The notes: generated by a model not told the origin, from the sequence alone. DNA of 64,000 nt from Glycomyces amatae (GCF_020991375.1 NZ_JAJLQZ010000001.1:310001-374000); one strand, 5' to 3'. Positions 49,388-60,031 are shown, counted from the first letter of the stretch. Numbers and translations are program-made.

Positions 49388-52093
49388 GTGAGAGACGCCG
49401 AAGACCGTCGGACGCAAGTCGAAGCAGCGTTCACGCCGTCGGACCCGCCCCGAGGCGGGCTCGTCGCGCTCTACCGCCTCGACGGCGGTCCGCTCCCCGA
49501 AGCTCCAGGCGATCCGGGGCTCGTCGGCGTCGTCGCCGATGCCACCGGGACGGTCCGCGAGGTGCCCGCGGTCCTGCTCCGACCCGAGCGCGCCTGCGAA
49601 CACCTGCTCACCGCACCCGCGCACACCGGCTCCGCCCGCGTATGGGGGCTCGCCGCCCGCAAGGCCCTCGAACTCGTCGCGGCCGGACGCATCGCACCCG
49701 GCCTGGACGCCGAAGGCGCCGGCGCCTGGCGGATCGCCGGCATCGACGGCGAGGACGCCGACTGGCTCCACCGCCTCGCCGACGCCATGCCCCAGGCCGC
49801 TTACGCGGCGACCGTCGACGGACGCCTGCCCGACCCGCACCGCCTCTTGCGCGCCTTCCTCGACGCCGTCGCCGACTCGTGGTCCCGAAGCCCCGCCGTC
49901 ACCGCGCTCCTCGGCGAACACGCGCTCACCGCGGAGCGACCGATCGAAGCGCCCGAGTTCGCCCGAGCCGCCGCCCGCCTGGCCCGAAGCCGCGACCGCG
50001 GACACGGTCCCGCGCTCGTCGTCGAGCCGCGCAAGCAGGATGTGCGGATGCGCGCGCTCGTGTTCGACCGGTCCGATCCGGCGCGGCTCCTCGCCGCAGC
50101 CGAGGCCGGTGTTCCCGAAGCCGATCTGCGCCTGGGGCTCTCGCGTCTCGCCGGGGCCTCCGGGTGGCGCCGCCTCCTGCACTTCGGCCGGAGCGAGGAC
50201 GGCCTGACCGCCGTCCTCGACCACGACGACCTCGCCTACCTGTTCCTGCGCGACGGCATCGGCGAACTCCGCGAACTCGGCATCGAGGTCCGGGTGGACG
50301 CGCGGGTCGAACCCGGGCCGAGCCTGTCGCTCGCCATCGAAGGCCCCGAGACCGAGGGAAGCCTGTTCTCCCTCGACCGGCTCCTGGGCTTCCGGTGGCA
50401 GGCCGCCCTCGCGGGCCGTGAGCTCACCGCCGCCGAACTCGACCGCATCGCCGACTCGCACGGCCCGCTCGTCCGGGTCGGCGACCGGTGGGTGCTCGTC
50501 GACGACGCCATGCGCGCGAAACTCGCCCGCCGCCTCGACGCCCCAGCCCCGCTCGAAGCGCTCCGCGCGGCCCTCACCGGGACGGTCGAGGTCGACGGCG
50601 ACCAGGTCCCGGTGGCCTCGGCCGGGCCGCTGAACGCACTGCGCGGACGCCTGCGCTCCGACGCCGCCACTGTCCCTCAACCCGAAGCGCTCCAAGGGAA
50701 CCTGCGGGACTACCAGCTGCGCGGCCTGAACTGGCTCACCGGCCTGGCCGAGCTCGGGCTCGGCGCCTGCCTCGCCGACGACATGGGCCTGGGCAAGACC
50801 ATCACGCTCCTCGCCCACCATCTGCACCGCCAGACCGACCCGGCCACCGCCGGGCCCGCGCTGGTCGTCTGCCCCGCCTCCCTCATGGCGAACTGGGCCG
50901 CCGAGGCCGCCCGCTTCGCGCCGGGACTGACCGTCCGCCGCTTCCACGGCCCAGGCCGCACCATCGACGCCCTCGGTCCCGCCGAGATGGTCCTCACCAC
51001 CTACGCGACCATGCGGCTCGACGCCGAAACGCTCGCGGCCGCCCCCTGGAGCCTGGTGTGCGCCGACGAGGCCCAGCACGTCAAGAACCCCGCCTCGGCC
51101 ACCGCGAAGGCCTTGCGCGGCATCAAATCCGGTGCCCGCGTCGCCCTCACCGGCACACCGGTGGAGAACAACCTCACCGACCTGTGGTCCATTCTCGACT
51201 GGACCACGCCGGGCCTGCTCGGCAGCCGCGAGGCCTTCCGCGCCGCCTACGGCCGGGCCGCGGAGCAGGGCGACCCCGAGACCGCCGCCCGCCTCGGCGA
51301 GCTCGTGCGCCCGTTCATGCTGCGCCGCCTCAAGACCGACCCCGGCATCGCCCCCGAGCTGCCCGCCAAGACCCTCACCGACCAGCACGTGCGGCTCAGC
51401 AAAGACCAAGTGGCCCTGTACAAGCGGGTGGTGGACGAGACCATGGCCGAGATCCGCGCGGCCACCGGGATCGAACGCCGCGGCCTCGTGCTGGCCCTGC
51501 TCACCCGCCTCAAACAGGTCTGCAACCACCCCGCCCACTACTCCGGCGCCGCCGACCCCGCCAAAGGGAAGTCCGGGAAGCTCGAACTCGTCGACGAACT
51601 GCTCGACACGATCCTCGCCGAAGACGAGCGCACCCTCGTCTTCACCCAGTACACCGCGATGGGCGACCTCCTCCTGAAGCACCTCGCCAGACGCGGCGTC
51701 CAAGCCGCATTCCTCAACGGCAAGACCCCCGTCAAGAAGCGCGAGACGATGGTGAACGCCTTCCAGGACGGCGAGACCCCGGTCCTCCTCCTCTCCCTCA
51801 AGGCCGCGGGGGTCGGCCTCAACCTCACCCGCGCCACTCACGTGATCCACTACGACCGCTGGTGGAACCCCGCCGCCGAGGACCAGGCCACCGACCGCGC
51901 CTACCGCATCGGCCAGACCCGCCCCGTCCAGGTCCACCGCCTCGTCTGCGAAGGGACCCTCGAGGAGCGCATCGCCGAACTCCTCGAACGCAAACGGGAC
52001 CTGGCCGACGCCGTCGTCGGCTCCGGCGAGGCCGCCCTCACCGAGCTGAGCGACGACCAGCTCCTCGAACTGGTGCGCCTGGAGGAACGATGA
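49388..52093 (+). CDS. SNF2/HepA-family helicase
   Basis: 901 residues from GTG 49388 (AAGG about 8 bases upstream). A GTG at 49379 and the upstream frame are less likely. The N-terminal 440 residues are a helical, actinobacterial-type SNF2 extension. Helicase motifs follow: I, CLADDMGLGKTITLLAHH near 462; Ia, VVCPASLMANW; II, VCADEAQHVKN near 559; III, ALTGTPVENN; IV, RTLVFTQYTAMGD; V, LSLKAAGVGLNLT; VI, QATDRAYRIGQTR. It translocates on duplex DNA to remodel protein-DNA complexes. The stop overlaps the SWIM gene (ATGA), so the two act together. Confidence 0.9.
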   Translation: MRDAEDRRTQVEAAFTPSDPPRGGLVALYRLDGGPLPEAPGDPGLVGVVADATGTVREVPAVLLRPERACEHLLTAPAHTGSARVWGLAARKALELVAAGRIAPGLDAEGAGAWRIAGIDGEDADWLHRLADAMPQAAYAATVDGRLPDPHRLLRAFLDAVADSWSRSPAVTALLGEHALTAERPIEAPEFARAAARLARSRDRGHGPALVVEPRKQDVRMRALVFDRSDPARLLAAAEAGVPEADLRLGLSRLAGASGWRRLLHFGRSEDGLTAVLDHDDLAYLFLRDGIGELRELGIEVRVDARVEPGPSLSLAIEGPETEGSLFSLDRLLGFRWQAALAGRELTAAELDRIADSHGPLVRVGDRWVLVDDAMRAKLARRLDAPAPLEALRAALTGTVEVDGDQVPVASAGPLNALRGRLRSDAATVPQPEALQGNLRDYQLRGLNWLTGLAELGLGACLADDMGLGKTITLLAHHLHRQTDPATAGPALVVCPASLMANWAAEAARFAPGLTVRRFHGPGRTIDALGPAEMVLTTYATMRLDAETLAAAPWSLVCADEAQHVKNPASATAKALRGIKSGARVALTGTPVENNLTDLWSILDWTTPGLLGSREAFRAAYGRAAEQGDPETAARLGELVRPFMLRRLKTDPGIAPELPAKTLTDQHVRLSKDQVALYKRVVDETMAEIRAATGIERRGLVLALLTRLKQVCNHPAHYSGAADPAKGKSGKLELVDELLDTILAEDERTLVFTQYTAMGDLLLKHLARRGVQAAFLNGKTPVKKRETMVNAFQDGETPVLLLSLKAAGVGLNLTRATHVIHYDRWWNPAAEDQATDRAYRIGQTRPVQVHRLVCEGTLEERIAELLERKRDLADAVVGSGEAALTELSDDQLLELVRLEER

Positions 52094-53295
52094 GACGCGA
52101 GACCCTCGCCGGCCCCGGCCGGACCGCACTGGCGAACCTGCTCGCGAAGGCCCTCGACCCGATCATGCGCGAGGCCGACGCCGGCCGCATCCAGCGCGGT
52201 CTCGGCATGGCGCGCAGCCCCGGCTGGATCGGCGGCCTCGACATCGGACCCGGCGCCGTCCGGGCGTCCGTGGCGGGCTCCCGATCCGGCCGGTACGCGG
52301 TGGAGGTCCGCCTCCCCGAGTTCGATCGCTCCGAAAGGGCCGCATGGGATCTGATGATCGGCCCGCTGGGCTACGGCCCCGATGTCGAAGAGGGCCGCTT
52401 CAGCCGCGACCTGCTCGAATGCGCCGCCGAGACCGGGTGCCCGGTCGTCCCCGAGACCGGCGAGGTCGAGGCCGACTGCGACTGCCCCGATCCCCAGCGG
52501 ACGTGCAAGCACATCATCGCCGTCCTGGCGGTGCTCGTCGAAGAGGCCGACCGCTCCGGTGCGGTCCTGCTGCGGCTCAGAGGCGTCGAAGCCGCCGACG
52601 CGACGAGCGCCCCCGACGACCCCGAAGCGGGCCGGACCCTGTGGGCCTCACACGTCTACGAGCACGGCCCCACCGCCGCCGAGGCGTTCGCGCGCGAATG
52701 CGGCCCGCTCCCCGAACCGCCCCCGCTCCCCGCCGAGCCCGTCCTCCCGTGCTTCCACGAGAACGACTACGACCCGGGCCGCTTCACGACCGACCTCGAC
52801 GCCGACTCCCTCGACCTCCAAGCCGCGGTGGCGGCGAACCTCGCGTGGGCCGCCCTCGACGGCGCCGAGCAGGGCCGCGTCCATCCCCGGCCCGACAACC
52901 TGCCCGCGGACGCCGCACGCGTCGCCTTCGGGGTGCCCGAGGAGGAGATCCCGCTCCTCGCCCGGATCGCCGGATGCACGCCGGTCGAGCTCGACGACCG
53001 CGCCCTCGCCTGGCTCTACGGCGGCGAACCGGGCATCAGCGCCCTCGATGACCAGTTCCAACCCGACCCGGAGACCCGCCAGGCCGCCGACGAGGCGCTC
53101 AAGGCCCGCTTCGGGAACGTCACCCGCCGCCGGAACCGCTGGACCATAACCGCCGAAGCCCGCCAACTCCGCCTCGGCCGCGACGGCCGGTGGTACCCCT
53201 ACACGAAAGAGGAAGGCCACTGGCTCCCCGACGGCCCGCCCGTCGAAGACCCCGTCGCCGCCGCCACGGCACCCGGCCTCTCGGCTCCCGACTGA
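52090..53295 (+). CDS. SWIM zinc-finger protein, partner of SNF2 helicase
   Basis: 401 residues from ATG 52090, overlapping the helicase stop by 4 bp. The SWIM finger is DCDCPDPQRTCKHIIAV near residues 127-142, with the C-x-C-x(n)-C-x-H ligands. Such fingers bind DNA or protein and are found in genes next to SNF2 helicases throughout actinobacteria. The N-terminus includes RSPGWIGGLDIGPGAVRASV, typical of these partners. A small C-terminal domain (NRWTITAEARQLRLGRDGRW) may bind DNA. It ends 71 bp before the Wadjet operon. Confidence 0.85.
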   Translation: MRRETLAGPGRTALANLLAKALDPIMREADAGRIQRGLGMARSPGWIGGLDIGPGAVRASVAGSRSGRYAVEVRLPEFDRSERAAWDLMIGPLGYGPDVEEGRFSRDLLECAAETGCPVVPETGEVEADCDCPDPQRTCKHIIAVLAVLVEEADRSGAVLLRLRGVEAADATSAPDDPEAGRTLWASHVYEHGPTAAEAFARECGPLPEPPPLPAEPVLPCFHENDYDPGRFTTDLDADSLDLQAAVAANLAWAALDGAEQGRVHPRPDNLPADAARVAFGVPEEEIPLLARIAGCTPVELDDRALAWLYGGEPGISALDDQFQPDPETRQAADEALKARFGNVTRRRNRWTITAEARQLRLGRDGRWYPYTKEEGHWLPDGPPVEDPVAAATAPGLSAPD

Positions 53296-53365
53296 GGGTC
53301 CCGCGGCGCCGTCCGGTCGCGCTACCGTCGATGACTGAACGACCACCACCCGACCGGAGTGCCTC

Positions 53366-54871
53366 TTGCGTCTTCGCCTCCCCCGAACCCTCTTCGCTCT
53401 CGCGGTCTTCGAGCCGCACACCGAGCTCCATCTCGCGCTGCTCCAGGTCTTCGGCCGCGCCGCGGCGGCTCTGGAGTCCGGGCTGAACCGGGACGCGATC
53501 CGCAGCCGCCTGCCCGAGGCCGGCTGGCACGACCCCGTCGGCGACGCGGAGCTGGCGGCGAGGCTGGAGCAGTTCGAGAAGACCTGGGGTCTGATCGAGT
53601 CGGTCCAGGACCGGACGGGCCCGTACACCAGCGCCGCCGACTACGAGCGGAACCACCTCACGTACTCCCTCACCCGGGAGGGCGAAGCGGCCCTGGCCGG
53701 GATCGAGGCGGCGTGGGAGGCGCTGCACGCGGTCGGCGCGCTCCAGACCTCCGTCCTCGACGCCATCGCGGACAAGCTCGACGAGCTGCACCGCCTCGCC
53801 GAGGCGCCCTCCACCGCCGACTCGGCCGTGCACACCACCGTCGAAGAGCTCGAACGCCACCTCAAGTCCTTGGCCGACAACGTCTCCAGCTTCAACGGAA
53901 ACCTTCAGCGACTCGTGGGCCCGACCCAGGTCGACGTCGCGGTCTTCACCGAGGTCAAGCTCGCCACCATCGCCTATCTGGAGGAGTTCTGCGCCGACCT
54001 GCCCCAGCGGGCGCGCCGGATCGCCGCGGCCGTCGACCGCGTCGAGGACGACGGTGTGGCGGTGCTGCGCAAACGCGCGCTCATCGGGGCGAACCTCCCG
54101 CCCGGCACGAGCGAGGAACGCCGCGAGCAGTGGCTGGAGCAGCGCCGCCTCCGCTGGACCGGACTCCGGTCCTGGTTCTCAGGACCCGAGGCCCGCGTGG
54201 AGCGGCTCGACCTCCTGGCCCGCGAGGCGATCCGGTCGCTCCTGCGCGCCCTGGAGCGGATCGACCGGGAGCGGCGCCGCTCGGCCTCCGCCGCGGGAGA
54301 CTTCGTCGCGCTGGCGCGCTGGTTCAACGGCCTCGACTCCGAGGCCGAGGCGCACCGGCTCGCGCACGCCGCGTTCGGGCTGGGCTCGGCCCGGCACGCC
54401 CACCTGGCCCTGGAGGACCCCGAGACGGCAGGGCCGGGCAGGTCCTGGTCCGACGCGCCCGTGGCGGTCTCGCCGCTGCTGCGCACCTCGGGCCGCGAGG
54501 CGTCGACGGGCCGCACCGGGAAGGTCCCCGACACGGCCGAGCGGCGAGCCGCCGCTAGGGCGGCGGCCCGGGAGCAGGCCGCGCAGCTCGCGAACGCCTG
54601 GTCCCTCCTGCACACCGAAGGGACGGTGCGGCTCTCCCGCCTCGCAACGCTGCCGCCCGAGCGGTTCGACCGGCTGCTCGAACTCCTCGCCGCCGCCTGG
54701 CAGGCGCCCCCGGGCGGCGACGGTCTGCGGCGCGCCGCCTCCGCCGACGGCGCGACGCTGATCGAGCTGCGGCCGGTCGACGGGACGTGCGCGCTCCGCT
54801 GCGACCGAGGGACGCTCACCGGCCCCGACTGCAAGGTCCGCATGCTCCCCTCCGGAGGCGGCCGTGGCTGA
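53366..54871 (+). CDS. jetA: Wadjet JetA-like (TIGR02677/DUF2397) kleisin-type subunit
   Basis: 501 residues, probable TTG start at 53366 (GGAG six bases upstream). The chain is helical throughout. The N-terminus (FEPHTELHLALLQVFGRAAAA) looks like the small winged domain of kleisin-like subunits, and the body has VDVAVFTEVKLATIAYLEEF, a conserved region of TIGR02677. In Wadjet systems JetA acts as the kleisin-like (MukF-like) subunit that bridges the JetC ATPase heads while plasmid DNA is extruded. The gene overlaps jetB by 8 bp. Confidence 0.85.
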   Translation: MRLRLPRTLFALAVFEPHTELHLALLQVFGRAAAALESGLNRDAIRSRLPEAGWHDPVGDAELAARLEQFEKTWGLIESVQDRTGPYTSAADYERNHLTYSLTREGEAALAGIEAAWEALHAVGALQTSVLDAIADKLDELHRLAEAPSTADSAVHTTVEELERHLKSLADNVSSFNGNLQRLVGPTQVDVAVFTEVKLATIAYLEEFCADLPQRARRIAAAVDRVEDDGVAVLRKRALIGANLPPGTSEERREQWLEQRRLRWTGLRSWFSGPEARVERLDLLAREAIRSLLRALERIDRERRRSASAAGDFVALARWFNGLDSEAEAHRLAHAAFGLGSARHAHLALEDPETAGPGRSWSDAPVAVSPLLRTSGREASTGRTGKVPDTAERRAAARAAAREQAAQLANAWSLLHTEGTVRLSRLATLPPERFDRLLELLAAAWQAPPGGDGLRRAASADGATLIELRPVDGTCALRCDRGTLTGPDCKVRMLPSGGGRG

Positions 54872-56060
54872 CGTGAAGAACCTGGTGGCCGCCGAGGAGG
54901 CCCGGGGCGTGGGCCGGGCGATCCGGACCATGCTGGCCTCCCCTCTCGTCACCTACACGGCCGACCCGGAGGCGTTCGAGCTCGTGCTCCGCCACCGCGC
55001 CCAGGTCGAGCAGTGGTGCTCCTACTTCTGCGGGTGGAACCTCGACGTCGACGCCCGATCGGGTTCGATCCGCCTGTACAAGCTCGTCGAGGCGGACGAC
55101 CGGCACCCGCTGCGGCGCCCGCGCGGCGGCAACGCCCCGTTCGACCGGCGCCGCTACGCGGTGCTCTGCCTGGCCGCGGCCGAACTCCTCGGCAGCCCCG
55201 TCGTGCTGCTCACCGAGCTCGCCGAAGCGGTCGCCGACCGGTGCGCCGAGGACCCCGAACTCCCCGAGTTCCGCCTGGGGCACGGGCCGCACCGCTCCGA
55301 ACTGGTCGACGCGGTCCTGTACCTGCGGGGGCTCGGGGCGGCCGACGTGGTCGACGGGTCCGCCGAGTCCTGGGGCTCCGACCAGCATCACGCGGTCCTC
55401 CTGCGGGCCCGCCCGGCAGTGCTCATGAGCCTCCTGTCGTCGCCGCAGCCGCCTTCGCGCGCGGAGCGGCGCGACATCGCCGAGCTCACGGCCGACCCGA
55501 GGCACCAGGTCGACCGCGAGGAGGTGGGCGAGGCCGGGCGCGGCCGGTACAGCGTGATCCTGCGCCAGCGGATCGTCCGCCGCCTCGCGGACACCGCCGT
55601 CGTCCACTTCGACGAGATGGGCCCCGACGAGGTCGAGTACGCGCGCACGCTCACCGGAGGCCGCCAGATCGTGCAGGCCGCCTCCCAGGCCGGGATGGTC
55701 TGCGAATGGCGCGCGGAAGGGGTCATGTGGATCGATCCGGACCGGATCGCCACCGACGCGACCTTCCCCGATTCGGGCGGCAACGCCAAGCAGGCGGCGC
55801 TGCTCCTCCTCGACTTCCTCCAGGAGCGGGGCGACGCCACCGACATCGAACTCGAAGGCGAGGTCCACCGGCTGCTCGACCTGCACGCCAAGTGGGCCAA
55901 GGACTACCGCGCGGTCGGCGGCGCCGCCCGCATGGCCGCCGAGGCCGTGCTCGTCCTCTGCGACTTCGGCCTGGCCCGCCGGGACGGCGCCGTGGTCGAA
56001 CTGCGGCCCGCGGCGCGCCGCTACCGCGTCGTCGAACCCCTCGGAAAGGACCGACCGTGA
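54864..56060 (+). CDS. jetB: Wadjet JetB-like (TIGR02678/DUF2398) KITE-type subunit
   Basis: 398 residues from GTG 54864. It has the TIGR02678 pattern: an N-terminal ARGVGRAIRTMLASPLVTY, a strand-helix repeat of tandem winged helices, and FDRRRYAVLCLAAAELL. JetB corresponds to the MukE-like KITE subunit that binds the kleisin. The overlap with jetA upstream and with jetC downstream (GTGA) ties the stoichiometry of the complex. No catalytic site is expected. Confidence 0.87.
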   Translation: MADVKNLVAAEEARGVGRAIRTMLASPLVTYTADPEAFELVLRHRAQVEQWCSYFCGWNLDVDARSGSIRLYKLVEADDRHPLRRPRGGNAPFDRRRYAVLCLAAAELLGSPVVLLTELAEAVADRCAEDPELPEFRLGHGPHRSELVDAVLYLRGLGAADVVDGSAESWGSDQHHAVLLRARPAVLMSLLSSPQPPSRAERRDIAELTADPRHQVDREEVGEAGRGRYSVILRQRIVRRLADTAVVHFDEMGPDEVEYARTLTGGRQIVQAASQAGMVCEWRAEGVMWIDPDRIATDATFPDSGGNAKQAALLLLDFLQERGDATDIELEGEVHRLLDLHAKWAKDYRAVGGAARMAAEAVLVLCDFGLARRDGAVVELRPAARRYRVVEPLGKDRP

Positions 56061-59000
56061 ACGCTCCCCGCACCGGCCGCTGGGTTCCCGCCAGGGCCGG
56101 GATCCTCAACCTCTGGCGCTACTACGAGGAGACGTTCGCCTTCCACAACGGACGCCTGCTGCTGCGCGGCCCGAACGGCTCCGGCAAGTCCAAGGCCCTG
56201 GAACTGCTGCTGCCGTTCCTGATCGACGCCGACATGCGGGCGCACCGCCTCTCGACGTTCGGGACCGGCTCGCACCGCACGATGCACTGGAACCTGATGG
56301 GGGAGGGCGCGACCGGCGCCACCCGCGTCGGCTACCTGTGGCTCGAGTTCGCCCTTGAAGGCACCGACGAGACCTTCACCTGCGGGGTGCGCCTCCAGGC
56401 GTCGAAGCACAGCACGGAGGTCAAGCCCCGGTACTTCACGACGACCGCCCGCGTCGGCGTGGACCTCTCGCTCGTCAACGACGCGAACCAGCCGCTGACG
56501 CCGCGCGAGCTCGCGGCGGCCCTGGAAGGGCGCGGCGGCATTTTCGACCGCGCCGAGTACCGGGACCGGATCCGCCGGCGCCTCTATCCGGGGTTGAACC
56601 CGCAGCGCTACGAGGCGCTCATCCGGGCCATGCTGCAACTGCGCACTCCGAAGCTCTCGGAGCTGCTGGACCCGAAGACGCTCTCGGACATGCTCTCGAA
56701 CGCCCTGCCGCCCATGGACGAGACCGAACTCGAGGGCATCGCCGACGGCTTCGAACGCCTCGACCGCCGCCGCGCCCACCTCGAAGGGCTCGCCGCGCAG
56801 CGGGAGGCGGCCACGGACCTGGACGGCTACCAGCGCCGGTACGCCCGGGTGCTGCTGCGCACGGCCGCCGACCGCGCGACCGCCGCCGAGGCCGCCCGCG
56901 ACCGCGCCGGGTCGAAGGCCGCCGAACTCCAGCGCGGCATCGAGGAGTGCGCCGAGGCGGTGGCGGGCGCCGAACGGCTCGAAGCCGAGGCCGAGCGCGG
57001 CATCAGGTCGGCGACGGCCGAACGCGACCAGCTCGCCCGCAACCCGCTCTTCGACACCGGACGCCAGCTCAAGACCGAGAACGAGAAGCTGCGGCAGCTC
57101 GAGAAGGCCCAGGCCAAGGCCGTCAAACGCGCCGCGAAGGCGAACGAGGCCGCCGCGCGACTGGCGGGCGAGGCCGACCGGGCCGCCGTGAACGCCCGCG
57201 ACCGGACCGCGGCGGCCCGCGAGTCCCGTGCGACCGCGATCGCCGCCGCGGAGACCGTCGGCCTGACCGGTGCCGTGCACGCAGCGGCGGCGGCCGACCC
57301 CGGGGAGGAGCTTCGTACGCTGCGGTCGGCGATCCGCGACCAGCGCGATGCCGTGACCCAGGTCCGCGACGCCGCGACCGCGCTCGAAGGGGCCGAGGAC
57401 AAGCGCGAGGAGGCGGAGCAGCGCCGCGAGCGGCTGCGCGAGCGGCACCGGTCCCAAGAGTCCACTGTGAGCGAATCCAAGGCCGTGCTCCGGCGAGCCG
57501 TCGAGCACTGGGCCGACGCGGTCGACGACTGGGCCGCCGCGGCGACCGAACTCGGACTCGCCGACGCCGACCGCGAAGCCCTCCTCGCCGATCCCGAGGA
57601 TCCTGCCGCGGCGAACCCGATCCTGGACCGCGCCTACCGGGCCCGCGCCGAATCGCTCCTCGGCGAGCAGGCCCGCCTCGACGCGGCCCTCGGCAGCCTC
57701 GAAACCGAACGCGAGGACGCCGCCGGACTCCTCGCCGAACTGGAACGCACCGAGCAGGTCGAGCCCGCGCCCGCCCGCACCCGCGCCGCCGACCGCACCG
57801 GCAGGCCCGGCGCGCCGCTGTGGCGGCTGGTCGACTTCACGGGTGAGCCGGACGCGGGACTCGAAGCGGCCCTGGAAGCCTCGGGGATGCTCGACGCCTG
57901 GGTACTCCCGGACGGCACCCTCGAACACGAAACCCAGGACACGTTCCTCAGCGCCGCAAGCGAATCCGTTCGGACACCGCTGTCGGCCGTGCTGCGGCCC
58001 GAACCCGATGCGCCCGTGCCGCATCACGTGGTCGCCGACCTCCTCGACCGCATCGGCCACACCCCCGCGAACGCGACCGGCACCGCGGCGGTCGCCTCGG
58101 ACGGGTCCTGGCGCCTGTCCGGACTGGCCGGGCGGTGGTCCAAGCCCGCGGCCGAGTTCATCGGCGCGGCCTCCCGTCGCAGGCTCCGCGAGCGCCGGAT
58201 CGCCGACGCCCGCGAGCGCCTCGCCGAATGCGAACGGGCCCTTGCCGAAACCGTCCGCCGCCGAGACGGGGTCGCCTCGCGACTCAACCGGCTGCGCGAT
58301 GAACGCGACGCCTTCCCCGGCCGAGGCGCCGTCGACGCCGCCCAGCGGTCGCTCGCCGCCGCGGAGCAGACGCTCGGCCTCGTCGCCGACGAGATCGCCG
58401 CCGCCGAAATCGCGCTCCACGAGGCCGAGACCCGCGTCCGGGCCGCGCGCTTGGAAGTCGACCGCCTCGCCGACCGCCACCGGCTGCCCCGCACCCTGGC
58501 CGACCTCGACCGGCGCCTACGGCAGCTCGACGAGTTCGACACCGCCGCCGCCGCGTGGTCCCGCGACCGTCTCGATCAGCACCGCGCCGAAATGACCCTC
58601 GGCGAGCTCGAGGAGCGCTCGGGAGAAGCTCGAACGGACGCGTTCGAGGCCGCCGAGGAGCAGGCCGAGGCCGAGGGCGAAGCCGCCGCGCAACGATCGA
58701 GCGTCGACGCGCTCGAGAGGACCGTCGGCGCCGACCTGCGGCAACTCCAAGCGGAGCTCGACGCCTGCGACGAGAGACTGCGATCCCTTGAGCGGCAACG
58801 CAAGAACGCCGAGCTCGAACTCCGCGACCTCGCAGGCCGCAAGTCTGAACTCGACAACGGACTCACTACCGCCCAACGCGACCACGAGACCGCCGCCGCC
58901 GTCCGCGACCGCGAGTTCGACGCGATCCGCACGCTCCTCGCCGGACAGGTCCTGTCCGACGCCCGCATCGAGTTCCCTTACGAACGCAGCGAGAACATCA

Positions 59001-60031
59001 AGGCCACCTTGGAGGCCGCCCGCCGCCTCGCCCAGGTGCTGGAGACCACGCGCGGGGGCGACCAGGCCGCCGCATCGGCCCGAAACCGCCTGCGCGACAA
59101 GTACCACCAGCACAAGACCGTCCTCGCCGACTACGCCGAACTCGCCTTCGAAGGCGAGGGCGAGTCCGAGCTGCTGATCGCGGTCATCGCAGGCGAGCGC
59201 ATCGGCCCCCGCGCGCTCGCCGACCGGCTCGCGTTCGAGCACGACCGGGCCCGCACCGAGCTCACCGACGCCGAGCAGGAGCTGTTCGGCGAGATCCTCA
59301 CCGGCCAGATCCGCGCGTCGCTCGCCCGCCGCATCCGCGAGGCCCGGGAGCTCGTCGAGGGCATGAACACCCGCCTGGAGCGCGTCCGGACCTCCTCGGG
59401 CATGCGGGTCCGCCTGCGCTGGGCCGTCCGCGACGAACTCGACGTCCACGCCAAGGCCGCCCGCGAACTGCTCCTCAAGGCCCCGGACAAGCTCGACGCC
59501 GAGGAGCGGGCCCTCCTGCGCGCGTTCCTGTCCGACCGGGTGAACGCCCTGCGGGAGTCCGACGACCCCAGGCCCTGGTCCGAGCAGCTCAAGGACGTCT
59601 TCGACTACACCGCTTGGCACGAGTTCCACGTCCAGTTCGACAAGGGCGCGGGCTGGAGCCGCCTCACCCGCCGCCTCCACTCCAACCTCTCCGGCGGCGA
59701 GAAGGCCGTCTCGCTGCACCTGCCGCTGTTCGCCGCGCTCGCCTCCCACTACGAGACGTCCCCGACCTCCCCGCGGCTGCTGCTCCTCGACGAGGTCCTC
59801 GTCGGCGTCGACCGCGCCAACCGCGGCCAGGTCTTCGAGCTCGTCTCGGCGCTCGACTTGGACGCGGTGCTCACCAGCGAGCACGAGTGGGGCGACTACG
59901 CCGAGCTCGACGGCATCGCCATTCACCAGGTGATCGCCTCCCGCCCGGGCGACGACCTCGTCACCACGGTCCGGTACGTCTGGGACGGCGCGGCCCGCTA
60001 CGCCGAGGACCCGGAGGAGGCGCACGCGTGA
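56057..60031 (+). CDS. jetC: Wadjet JetC-like (TIGR02680) SMC-type ATPase
   Basis: 1324 residues from GTG 56057, with GGAAAGGA upstream. The N-terminal half-ATPase has P-loop RGPNGSGKSKALELLLPFL near residue 38. Long coiled-coil arms cover about 270-560 and 700-1050, with a hinge-like region between (VDDWAAAATELGLADAD and after). The C-terminal half-ATPase has signature SNLSGGEKAVSLHLPLF near 1213 and Walker B RLLLLDEVLVGVDRANRG near 1240. It is the loop-extruding SMC-like motor that recognises small circular DNA. All essential motifs are intact. Confidence 0.93.
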   Translation: MNAPRTGRWVPARAGILNLWRYYEETFAFHNGRLLLRGPNGSGKSKALELLLPFLIDADMRAHRLSTFGTGSHRTMHWNLMGEGATGATRVGYLWLEFALEGTDETFTCGVRLQASKHSTEVKPRYFTTTARVGVDLSLVNDANQPLTPRELAAALEGRGGIFDRAEYRDRIRRRLYPGLNPQRYEALIRAMLQLRTPKLSELLDPKTLSDMLSNALPPMDETELEGIADGFERLDRRRAHLEGLAAQREAATDLDGYQRRYARVLLRTAADRATAAEAARDRAGSKAAELQRGIEECAEAVAGAERLEAEAERGIRSATAERDQLARNPLFDTGRQLKTENEKLRQLEKAQAKAVKRAAKANEAAARLAGEADRAAVNARDRTAAARESRATAIAAAETVGLTGAVHAAAAADPGEELRTLRSAIRDQRDAVTQVRDAATALEGAEDKREEAEQRRERLRERHRSQESTVSESKAVLRRAVEHWADAVDDWAAAATELGLADADREALLADPEDPAAANPILDRAYRARAESLLGEQARLDAALGSLETEREDAAGLLAELERTEQVEPAPARTRAADRTGRPGAPLWRLVDFTGEPDAGLEAALEASGMLDAWVLPDGTLEHETQDTFLSAASESVRTPLSAVLRPEPDAPVPHHVVADLLDRIGHTPANATGTAAVASDGSWRLSGLAGRWSKPAAEFIGAASRRRLRERRIADARERLAECERALAETVRRRDGVASRLNRLRDERDAFPGRGAVDAAQRSLAAAEQTLGLVADEIAAAEIALHEAETRVRAARLEVDRLADRHRLPRTLADLDRRLRQLDEFDTAAAAWSRDRLDQHRAEMTLGELEERSGEARTDAFEAAEEQAEAEGEAAAQRSSVDALERTVGADLRQLQAELDACDERLRSLERQRKNAELELRDLAGRKSELDNGLTTAQRDHETAAAVRDREFDAIRTLLAGQVLSDARIEFPYERSENIKATLEAARRLAQVLETTRGGDQAAASARNRLRDKYHQHKTVLADYAELAFEGEGESELLIAVIAGERIGPRALADRLAFEHDRARTELTDAEQELFGEILTGQIRASLARRIREARELVEGMNTRLERVRTSSGMRVRLRWAVRDELDVHAKAARELLLKAPDKLDAEERALLRAFLSDRVNALRESDDPRPWSEQLKDVFDYTAWHEFHVQFDKGAGWSRLTRRLHSNLSGGEKAVSLHLPLFAALASHYETSPTSPRLLLLDEVLVGVDRANRGQVFELVSALDLDAVLTSEHEWGDYAELDGIAIHQVIASRPGDDLVTTVRYVWDGAARYAEDPEEAHA

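Noticed and set aside
49388-53295. SNF2 helicase plus SWIM protein as a DISARM system
   Set aside because: No methyltransferase, DrmA/DrmB or PLD nuclease gene is present. SNF2-SWIM pairs are common in actinobacteria without defence context.
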